The notes under the pieces were generated by a model, which was not told the DNA's origin, did not search any database, and saw only the letters and a program-made list of their open reading frames with translations. Both the position numbers and the translations under genes were made by a program. Below, in pieces: positions 56,068-64,000 of a stretch of DNA of 64,000 nt; the first letter of the stretch is position 1, and every line of letters starts with the position of its first letter. Source of the DNA: Isoetes taiwanensis (Eukaryota > Streptophyta > Lycopodiopsida > Isoetales > Isoetaceae); the NCBI GenBank assembly GCA_021234155.1, contig JAJEKV010000002.1, positions 43,141,203 to 43,205,202 on the forward strand. Reading direction: 5' to 3'.

Positions 56068-57037
56068 GTTCGATGGCCTGCTCCAAAGTCTTGGGGCGCA
56101 GGTATTCAGTCATAAGACGAATAGCCGGAGGAAGTCCCTGGAGAAACCAGACGAGGATCTGGCTTTGCGTGGGGTACTCTTGAAGTTTGCTGAGGAGGAT
56201 ATGAAGACGATCCGCAAAATCCCGGGCTGATTCCGTGGGTTCTTGCTGAAGATCATTGAGTTGCTTGAGAAGACCCATAATGAGAAAGGAACGCAATCTT
56301 CATTTCAGTCCAGTTTTGTTTCCAATGGCTTTTGTTTGCCATGAGCCATTGATGAGGGGATCCACGCATCTTGGGGGCTTGAGCACTTTGATCCAATGGT
56401 TTGCCTTTAGTACTGCCAAAAGTGGGATAGGTCAGTTTGAGAGTCTGAAAAGAAGATTGCGACTGGCCTTGTGCATAGAGAGGCGGTGTATAAGGAGGAA
56501 CATAATGGGGCAGAACTTACATGGATTCCGTATGAGGTGGCAAAGGAGCAGAAAGACCCTGAAGATGTGCAAAAGGAGGTTCCTGTGGTGGAGGACCTTG
56601 GGGTCCGTGGTCATGAGGTTTGAGATCGGTAAGAGTGTAAACTGGAAGACTCTGTTGAAAAGAAGGAGATTGAGGATATGTCTGAACCTGGGGAGGGCCG
56701 AAAGAAACATGGGGATAACCCATTCCTCCACGGGGAGATGATGGTTGTGAAGGCAGAGGAGTATGGCCAGAGGAGATATGAATGTAGGCACTCTCTGGAG
56801 TGTGGAAATAAGCTGGAGGTGGCTGAACAGGTGTATGATGAGGTGACTGAGGTTGGGAACAATGTTTGCATGCTGAAGGAGAGCCAGGACGAGAGTGAAC
56901 ACGAGGAGTAGGTGGCCTCCCTCAATATCATAAGCAGTGTCATACATATCTCGAGCAACTTCGCGACGTTGATGGCGCTCGAAGCGAGACGCCGTCTGGC
57001 TAAGAAGCTCCTCTAGAGTGAAAGCACGAGCAGACAT
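55901..57037 (-). pseudogene. Gypsy gag N-terminal and capsid region (fossil)
   Basis: The minus strand opens at 57,037 with MSARAFTLEELLSQTASRFE about 50 bases after the LTR. Further down, LKQLNDLQQEPTESARDFAD and LVWFLQGLPPAIRLMTEYLR are typical gag capsid phrases. Proline- and glutamine-rich sequence lies between. The region is broken. Confidence 0.85.
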
Positions 57038-57084
57038 GGTAAAAGAAGAAGGGAAAAGAAAATCAGACCCGGCAGCGGCAACAG

Positions 57085-57683
57085 TATTTGCGGTCTGGGT
57101 TCGGGAACTCCTGCAAGACAGCCCTGCTGTGAGGACCCGTGGATCAAACAGGAGAATCCAATAGCTGTGTCACGCGGGATTTGCAAAAGAAACTAAGGAA
57201 GGGAAAAGAGAAAAAAACAGAAAGAAGAATGAAAAACACAATGAAGAGAACAAAACTCTTTGATATCAATTGTGATACATGAGCTCTCGCAATCGAGAGA
57301 AAGCAGAAGTGAAATAAGACCCAAAACTCTTCTAACCCATGAGGGCTAGATCTACTCATATATATAGTACAATGGCCTTTGGCCCAATATAGATACTCTG
57401 TCAAAGCGTCAAAGCTCGGTGCCGACTCCTGGAAGGAGGCCTGATTTGCAGGAACGTTGGCGGTGCCTCTTGAGACCCTAAAATGGCGCAGATGGTGACA
57501 GTGCGTCATTTCTCTGTGCGCCCCCTCTTGGTCCCGGGCACGGCCTTTGACTGCGTGGTCTGCGGCGGCTTGGTCTTCTGCGGGGCCTTTGACGACTGAC
57601 CTGTGCCTGACTGTGGATACTTGGCCTTGACCTGGTCCGTCGTGTGCATGAATAGTCCTGTATTTGGACGTACAGGACTAACA
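57085..57683 (-). repeat. Gypsy 5' LTR (complete)
   Basis: About 599 bp; minus-strand start TGTTAGTCCTGTACGTCC. A TATA-like run ATATATATGAG is near the middle. Immediately inside it the minus strand reads GTTGCCGCTGCCGGGTCTGA, which resembles the tRNA-Asp-type primer sites used by some plant gypsy elements (inference). Confidence 0.9.
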
Positions 57684-57689
57684 GTATAC

Positions 57690-58686
57690 ACGAAAGTTTT
57701 CTAATGCCCTTTTCTTTTTCTATCGTAATTTTGTCACATTATACTTCAAAACAGTGATGTACCATAAGAATCCTACGTATTAAGTATAAAACATCTGAAA
57801 CTGAACCTGTCTATGACAAAAATACGATAGAAAAAGAACCAATTGAATTAGTTGTGCATGCTATAAGGAAGAACCCATGGTAGATTTGCTTCTACTTCTA
57901 GAGCTGCATCTGCTCAGGACTCTCAAAGTTACAAAGATTTGGTCAACATTGAAAGAGATGATTGGCTTTTCATTTATACATTCTTAACATTTACAAAACC
58001 CAAACAGCAATGTTGGACACTGTTCTCTTGTAATGTGGAATCCCATGTGGGATGGGATCCCCACGTAGGCATACATGGCAACCTCTATGCAGGATTTCTA
58101 GAGCACATGGGGTTTCCTTCGTCATAGAAAAATTCAAATATGGATTCTAGCAAAATTTTTTGTTTATGATGATTTTCCTAAAATCCAGAACATAGAATTT
58201 CTACCACATTGAAGTTGAAGCGCTTAAAACCTTGTATTATAAGTCAAGGCCCACCTAAAAATGCTCTTCTTTTTAGTTTTCACGAAATAACTAGATATCC
58301 AAGAGCAGAAGCAAAACGATCTTGCTTGTCTAGCAAAATCTGAGGAGCAAGTTACGACTAACCTACATTGATCTATAAGATGTGCATACCACTCTATTGG
58401 AACTTTCGCCCAACCACATTACGTTGTTTGGGTTATAGGTGTCCCCAATGATTTACCTAGAGTTCAAGAACACTTTAAATGGCGTGAACTTTAAACGTTT
58501 TCATAGTGGAATGAGGTGACGTTTTGCTCCTGTAAGTTAATACATAAGCACAAGTTATGTTGTTTTTAATACAGAAAAAACATGGAAGGGTTTAGGAAAC
58601 CATAACTTAAAATTCCACACTCCTATTTAGGTGATCTTAGGGCCAGACTCCACTATCGGCATTTTGGTTCGTGGAAGTTAAGGACA
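57690..58686. other. No gene recognised
   Basis: AT-rich sequence between the gypsy element and a solo LTR. Nothing could be supported. Confidence 0.5.
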
Positions 58687-58691
58687 ACCAA

Positions 58692-59298
58692 TGTTAGCCC
58701 TGTGCCTGGCAGACACACAGGTCTATACTTGCTGCATGAGGGCGAGGCCCCACTGGCCACGGTGTCCAAGAAGAGGGATCCACAAGGCGCCACGGCGGGT
58801 CAAAGCTCCTCCAAGAAGCAGAAGACCCAAAGGTAGGACCCACGGCGGGCCACTACTTGTCTGTTAGCACGGCCGCGGACAGCTCAGATTCCTGTTCGAG
58901 TGCCCAAGTAGTGGAGCACGCGTTGTCATGATGAGGATCAGATTCAGGCCCGTAGGCCACTCCGTGTTCCTATATATTGTAGCATTTTTGCTCCTTCAAA
59001 AAGAGGGTTCAGAGTGTTCTTTTGTGTCACTACAGAGCAGACATGCTGGTCGCCTGTTGTGCGCTCTTTTGAGCCTTCATTGTACACTTGTTTTGATCAA
59101 TGGATTGCCGTGTTCTCCACAAGTGTCTTGTGTGTTTCATTGTGTATTGCCATTGCTGTTTTATCTGAGTTTTTCTTGTTCTTTCCTCTGTTAGCAAAAA
59201 TCCCGCGTGACAAGAGTGTCTCAGGATTTGCCCTGCCGGACTTCACGGATCTCACAGAGATCTGTCCCTCAGGCGATCCCGAGCCCGGACCCCAAACA
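58692..59298 (+). mobile_element. Solo LTR related to the 46.7-57.7 kb gypsy family
   Basis: It starts TGTTAGCCCTGTGCCTGG, ends GAGCCCGGACCCCAAACA, and is flanked on both sides by ACCAA (58,687-58,691 and 59,299-59,303). Length 607 bp. Start, end and the CCCGCGTGACA block match the larger element, but the middle differs, so it is a sister family or an older copy. A TATATATTG box is near 58,971. Confidence 0.9.
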
Positions 59299-59303
59299 AC
59301 CAA

Positions 59304-59944
59304 TCAAGAGGCACGATTTAGAAATTACTCCAGTTTCTGCGATTCCACTAGCAATGGAAGTTAAGCATAGGATTTTGCTTCGGAAGAGGCATGGAAGCAG
59401 ATGTGGAAGCAAAAAATGTTGCGCTAACTGGCAAGGGAAGCCGCTAGCACAAGGAACTACCGCTTCAGATCCTGTTGTGGTTTAATTGCCTCCACCATAA
59501 TGGAATACCTTGGCAGAAGCTTTGTTCCGTTCAATTGAAGGCAATTCGTCAAAACCGTTAAAGTTCCATCTCTGCAAGTGGAATCTCACCCTTAGCTTTT
59601 ACCCTAAAAAAATAAATTTTCAATTCGATCATCGCCAAAGAGTTACGGACAACAGATTTTCGATTGGATCATCATCAAAGAGTTATAAACATTTCTATGA
59701 AAATCCCCATAGACGAAGGGCGTTCCAAAAGTTTTAGCAATACTCAAGGCCATAAATATTCTTCTTCGAAATTACGTTACATTATTGTCTCTTTTACTAT
59801 CATTATCATCGCCATAGTGGAATTGACAAAATTGTCATTGACAACTATTCCTATATCCCTAGTAGATCGAGCCTATTTTTATGCTAACAAAAAAAAAGAA
59901 AAAAAAAAGCCTATGCTACACCATTTTTACCTTAATTGTGAACT
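59304..59944. other. No gene recognised
   Basis: Mixed sequence with several short open frames. One at 59,664-60,155 has a hydrophobic run (YIIVSFTIIIIAIVELTKLS), but it continues into the inverted repeat and is not convincing. Confidence 0.4.
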
Positions 59945-60103
59945 CTATCTAAAAGGTCAGAGATCCGAATTAGCAATGATCCGGCCAGAAATATCCAGAT
60001 TCCAATCTTTGGCTGGACCGCGAGATTCGGTCCAGCCAAAGATTGGAATCTGGATATTTCTGGCCGGATCATTGCTAATTCGGATCTCTGACCTTTTAGA
60101 TAG
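59945..60103. repeat. 76-bp perfect inverted repeat, 7-base loop
   Basis: The left arm (59,945-60,020) starts CTATCTAAAAGGTCAGAGAT and ends CTTTGGCTGGACCG. The right arm (60,028-60,103) is its exact complement as far as can be checked by eye. A transcript would fold into a long hairpin. No target duplication was recognised at the edges, so it is not clearly a MITE. Confidence 0.93.
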
Positions 60104-60373
60104 ATATTTAGGGCCGAAAAAGGTGAATTCAGAAATAGGTTCTTTCTGCCTATAAATGCAACTGCTATCTTTTGTTCTAGATTCAGAAATCCCGGTGGAG
60201 CGCTCTAAGAATCCTTCCGCCTTGTTATGACCTGTGTTGGACGATCTTGTTTTTAGTGCTTAGAGTTCTGGTTGCGATCTGAAAAGCAGGATAACGATTT
60301 CTTACTAACAAGCTTGAGCCCGGTTGAGTGGTTAATTCCTTCTAAAAATTGAAGTGAAGCTTTCCTTTAGATT

Positions 60374-60967
60374 TTAGTTGTCTTCAAAGCAATGAAGTTT
60401 GCTCCCACGGAGAGCCTTGCACAGAATCATAGCACCTGCAGGCCTGGTTTGATTCCAACCTAGAAAGTTCTTTATTCTAACGTTTACACTAGAAGGAGTT
60501 TTTGCATCTATGTGCATAACGGCCTGCACATGCAAATGGTCTAGAGAGGAGCCCCTCTCTAGAGCTACTACTCCTGCCCTGCAATTCTGCTTCAGAAATT
60601 CCACCATCCTTGTGTACAGTGCCTCTGGCACATCGCAACCACCAAAGACAACTGTGACTGAAACATCTAAGAAGGCAGGCATGTCTACAACTTCCTCTCC
60701 AGCACCTCCGCCAATATCCGCTCCTACACGTTCCTCAATGATGCTTGGGCCCTGCCTTCCCCTTCCTCTGCCACGTGCACTACCTCTGCCTCTGCCACAG
60801 CTCCGCACATACTCTTGCACCTCCTCTGCAACACAAGGCCCAGTAGACTTTGTGACACATTCTGGCTGGCCAACTCTCTTCCCTCTTCCAGAGGGAGCAT
60901 TCCTTCCTCCTCTTCCCCTCTTCTTGCCCCTCTCACTACGACCCTCAGCACTCAGTTTTGGAAACAA
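60374..60967 (-). CDS. HUH-endonuclease-like reading frame
   Basis: The 197-codon frame starts with an arginine/glycine-rich part (RGRGSARGRGRGRQG). A compact domain follows from about residue 100: SVTVVFGGCDVPEALYTRMV, then ALERGSSLDHLHVQAVMHID, INFLGW-like IKNFLGWNQTRP and MILCKALRGSKLHCFEDN. The HLH flanked by hydrophobic residues and preceded by an E-G pair resembles motif 2 of HUH replication proteins. The order (E-x-G, HLHVQ, IK--LGW, K-L---LH) recalls the Rep of Replitron-type transposons. The tyrosine motif expected after it is not visible here, so the frame is partial. Alternatively it could be an unrelated protein with a chance motif. Confidence 0.45.
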   Translation of the reverse strand: MFPKLSAEGRSERGKKRGRGGRNAPSGRGKRVGQPECVTKSTGPCVAEEVQEYVRSCGRGRGSARGRGRGRQGPSIIEERVGADIGGGAGEEVVDMPAFLDVSVTVVFGGCDVPEALYTRMVEFLKQNCRAGVVALERGSSLDHLHVQAVMHIDAKTPSSVNVRIKNFLGWNQTRPAGAMILCKALRGSKLHCFEDN

Positions 60968-61600
60968 AGAGGGAGCTTTGTCCTCTACACACCAGCAGGA
61001 AGAGCCTGCCCAATCCCGCCATTCACATCTTGCCCAATTCCCTCATTCACATCAAGTCGGCCCTGCCCTTGCACAACAACTTCCTCAGTTGTGGCTGCAC
61101 CATCGGCCCATGTGACAGCCTTGCCCGATTCTGCAGGGCTCTTCCTCCTGACCTCTGCTGCCCTGCTGCTCTCGGGCCTCATACCCTGCTCATCAAGGCT
61201 GTGCATACAAAGCCTGCCCTCCCTATCCCTGTAAATTCCACATACAGACCTCTCAATTCTAAGGCTGGGCAGAGGCATCTTGTATACCTTCACCCTCAGC
61301 CTTGCATCCCTCCTGATCATCAATCATTCTGCCTCTTTCCCTACACTACTGCCAAACAGAGATCATAAGAACAAGAGCTAAGGGTTAACGCCTCACCTAT
61401 CCGCTCCATGCCGATGAGCTGACCTGCTGTGCAAACGCCCCAACCAAAACCGGCGGCATGGGAGCGCCCCCCGAGATCGTCGGCCACCATCCGCTGCCCG
61501 ATTTCGCCCAGTGCCATGTCGACAGAACAGGCCTTCCAAAAACAGACTTCACATTCCCTTTCCCGCACCATTGAACTCAATTAAAAAAAAAAACACAAAT
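60968..61600 (-). other. Possible upstream coding or exon sequence of the HUH-like gene
   Basis: Minus-strand open stretches at 61,580-61,341 (MVRERECEVCFWKACSVDMA) and 61,323-60,985 (VYKMPLPSLRIERSVCGIYR) have GC-rich, protein-like composition. Between them ATAG|GTGAG and TTGGCAG could bound an intron, but it would be only about 50 bases, short for a plant. Whether this belongs with the HUH-like frame is unclear. Confidence 0.3.
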
Positions 61601-62057
61601 AGAAACTTGGCCCTGAAAGCAATCAAGCAGCTCAAACATGGACAAACATACCATTTCCAATACGATACAATACCAAAATCTTAGTTCCCACCATTGCGTG
61701 AAGACCCTCCCCAAATACCAAACGAATTGCTTGTATTTGATTTTGATGAGTTGATTTTGACTTGCTCTCGAGTAGTTTGAAGAATTTGATAAAAAGTTCA
61801 GGGTAGATTCTCGACAATACTAATAACAAATGTGAAAATTTTGTTGACAAAGCTCGCTGCTTCCTCTTGGTCTTCTTTAGAGCATAAGCATAGGGATTTG
61901 GGCTAAAAAGAGACTTAATCTATCAAGCTAAATAAAGAATTGTTTCTTAAAATGTAGAAGGAACTACTGATAACCATTCATGCCAAGCCAAGAAAACAAT
62001 TTGTAAGCTAGGATAAACTTTTGAGGGCGGCCCACCAAAACGTGCAACATTTGGTGA

Positions 62058-62188
62058 CTATCTTTCTATAATAAACTCATCAATCTTAATGCCTGTGTGT
62101 CGAGCTTCTGGTTGTGGACTAACTAGAATTTTGTCTCCCGGTGCCAATGTTGACACAGGCAAAGGTATTACACTGCCCTTTCCACTTC
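62058..62188 (-). CDS. Possible terminal exon of an unidentified gene
   Basis: After CATGCCATTACAG, a good 3' splice site at 62,189, the minus strand reads GSGKGSVIPLPVSTLAPGDK, then ILVSPQPEARHTGIKIDEFI and IER before a stop. The phrase is well ordered and looks selected. No upstream exon could be identified up to the end of the window and the family was not recognised. Confidence 0.4.
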
Positions 62189-62189
62189 C

Positions 62190-64000
62190 TGTAATGGCAT
62201 GACAAATTATGTTAATTTAATCGATATCGTAGACATAAAAAAAATCGAAAAATCCACATGACATAGACAAGGGACCAATCTGCAATGGCGACAAAAATTT
62301 GCAGTAATTTCCTTTCATAACTATTACGTAAACCATAAATGACAGCTAGTATCGCAATCTCCTCTTTTAGCTGCAGCTATGAATGTTAGCCAAGCATGTT
62401 AGGCTGTACCGAAGCATGAGGAAATATGAATCAGTCGTGACAAAAAAAGTTTCAGAGCAATATATATTTGAAGCCTTAACAGCTGATGATTTTAGTAGCA
62501 GCATAAAATTCATTCCTATGGAACGTACTTTTGGAATACATGCCTTGCTATGTGAGACCTGCATTCACTTTCAATGCATTCTCTGAAAGGCAGTATCGAC
62601 TCATTTATATTCAAGTCATAATATCATGCACATCCTGGCCCCTTTTGAAATAGTATTGGCTTAATAATCTCATAATACTCATATACACCTATAATATAGT
62701 GTGATTGATTTCATTCCCACCTGAGAATAACACAATTGTTATGGTAAAATCATTGCAGGCATGAAAATGCAGCCCTCTTTCTTGCCTTAGATCAGCTGCA
62801 TAATAAGTCTGGATCAAGGAGCGTCATCATGAAAAGTTTTTGGGCATTGGGACTGCCAGGCTTGCAAGCCAACATTACAAGGAAACCAGGACAAATGTCT
62901 TGCCCGTTTTGTATTCTCCTCATGAGACATAACCACGATGGAATCTAAGATATCTTGCGTGGTCTGAAAGAGTGTATATAGAGGTACTTAAAGGACAAGA
63001 TTGCCATTAATCTACAGTAGTTCCGTGTCAAACTAACAGTTGTATAATGATTTTATGTGGCAAAGATGTATTCTGCTTAAAGCAAGCTTGATGCAAGCAC
63101 GAGCTTCAACCATGCAATTATGTGCTGAATATGCAATCTAACCAGAGGGTCACATACAAGAAGAGCAGGAGAAGTTAGCGTGCAAATTGCAAAGATCTAA
63201 TTTGCATTACAATTATCTGCAGCAGATCTAAAATCAGATTCTAAACAGCTAATATTGTTAGGGTAAAAGATCTTGTAAGGTCTGAAAAAACTAGCAATGA
63301 ATTTGAATTCCATATAAAAGATAAGGTTGCCAGATCTGAAGCAGATCCTAGCCGGACTATAAACATTGCTTTCCATCATTATTGTCCTCTATTGCTGGCC
63401 TATTCTTGACAGAGTTGTTTATGGCCTAATAAGCAGCCCCCTAGCAATCAACTTATCATGGCTTCTTATCACATTACATTCCCTGAGTAGAGTTGATAAA
63501 TAAATAATTGGCATTCTCTTATTCAAAAATTTCTAGCTATCTACCTGTGGGTTGATACTGCACTGTAAAGATCGCTTACTGGTGGATTAGTCTCCTTTAC
63601 AACCACCAATCCCAATATTTCGTGGAGTATGTTTGACGAGCATGTCCAAAGCAACAACAATGAAGACAGCAAAGCAGGTGCTTGCATATTTGAAAGGTAC
63701 AGTTGCATGTGCCTTAGCAGAATTGACTTCATGGATGTCCCCGTAGATGTTGATCATGTGGCCTGTATTGATACAATATGGTAATATGGCAGAGCCTACA
63801 ATGTCTTTTTCAAGCACTGAGGACAACTATAGAACATTGTCTACTGCTGCTGTGGCATCTGCTAAATCAAATTCTCTGATCATGACAATAATAGATGAAA
63901 TATTTTGAGCTTTCTACAGTCCTGTAGTTCATGCATACAAGAGTTTTACTGAAACACATCCACTTCCATGAGATCTGATAGGTGGAATCATCTGCAAATT
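62190..64000. other. No gene recognised; possible introns or intergenic
   Basis: AT-rich. Near 63,647-63,730 the plus strand reads ATTMKTAKQVLAYLKGTVAC, which recalls copia RNase H (AKRVLRYLKGT), but the match is too short to call an element. Nothing else could be supported. Confidence 0.4.

Larger units (their letters stand above)
46729..57683 (-). mobile_element. Ty3/gypsy LTR retrotransposon, rearranged (fossil)
   Basis: The outer ends carry LTR sequence in the same orientation and are flanked by GTATA on both sides (46,724-46,728 and 57,684-57,688). On the minus strand gag, protease, RT, RNase H and the start of integrase run from 57,037 to about 52,020. Further integrase, a long extra reading frame and LTR sequence lie on the plus strand at lower coordinates, so parts of the element are in reverse. 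RT phrases (FMDGFSGYNQI) fit the non-chromodomain Athila/Tat side of gypsy. The aligned LTR pieces show roughly a dozen differences over 250 bases by eye. It is broken in several places. Confidence 0.92.

Noticed and set aside
59664-60155. 163-codon frame with a membrane-like segment
   Set aside because: Half of it is the inverted repeat read through both arms; the hydrophobic run alone is not evidence of a gene. An organelle-derived insertion was considered but no organelle gene could be named.
63640-63740. Copia RNase H-like phrase AKQVLAYLKGT
   Set aside because: About 20 residues only, with no neighbouring copia motif or LTR.
1-64000. CRISPR arrays, tRNA or rRNA genes, operons and ribosome binding sites
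   Set aside because: The repeats lack CRISPR spacer regularity, no cloverleaf or rRNA sequence was recognised, and the window is eukaryotic nuclear DNA.

Overview
The window looks like nuclear DNA of a land plant with a large, transposon-filled genome. The grounds are plant-type Ty1/copia and Ty3/gypsy elements (initiator-Met tRNA primer site, chromodomain), L1-type LINEs, a plant Helitron, a receptor-like LRR gene remnant, plant-style introns and a fragment like the plant metal transporter MTPC4. A fern or other seed-free plant would fit, but that is inference. No complete, clearly working host gene was found. Almost everything recognisable is a mobile element, a tandem repeat or a piece of a gene.

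Layout. 0.3-5.4 kb: a short-unit minisatellite, then a tandem array of about 1.1-kb units. 5.5-12.1 kb: two 5'-truncated L1-type LINEs with clear target-site duplications, plus three-layer insertions of a second LINE family; the second L1 sits in the leader of a possible minus-strand gene. 12.7-16.6 kb: a degraded autonomous Helitron (Rep plus PIF1-like helicase) with a textbook 3' hairpin and CTAG end, itself split by a LINE. 16.6-21.8 kb: a nest of a 189-bp tandem repeat holding a solo LTR, which holds a 4.06-kb terminal-inverted-repeat element with no recognisable transposase, whose core is a 68-bp minisatellite built on a 26-bp perfect palindrome. 22-29 kb: mostly unassigned, with one LINE tail and local duplications.

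29.0-42.3 kb: a Ty1/copia element with matching 5-bp target duplications. It has been opened by a roughly 7.5-kb block that carries a Helitron 3' end, two exon-like pieces of an MTPC4-like transporter, an LRR receptor pseudogene, the 3' end of a chromodomain gypsy element and a LINE-like 5' piece. 42.6-45.7 kb: a gypsy RNase H scrap, then a hAT transposase remnant split by a GC-rich LINE with a perfect 17-bp target duplication. 46.7-57.7 kb: a nearly 11-kb Ty3/gypsy element with gag, protease, RT, RNase H, integrase and an additional long coiled-coil reading frame; its parts lie in both orientations although its ends and target duplication are tidy. 58.7-59.3 kb: a solo LTR of a related family. 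59.9-60.1 kb: a 76-bp perfect inverted repeat. 60.4-61.0 kb: a reading frame with an HUH-endonuclease-like motif. The last 3 kb hold one plausible terminal exon and otherwise nothing assigned.

The elements do not form a pathway. The informative relations are insertions: who sits in whom gives a relative age order at several places. All family assignments are by eye from motifs; no search was run.
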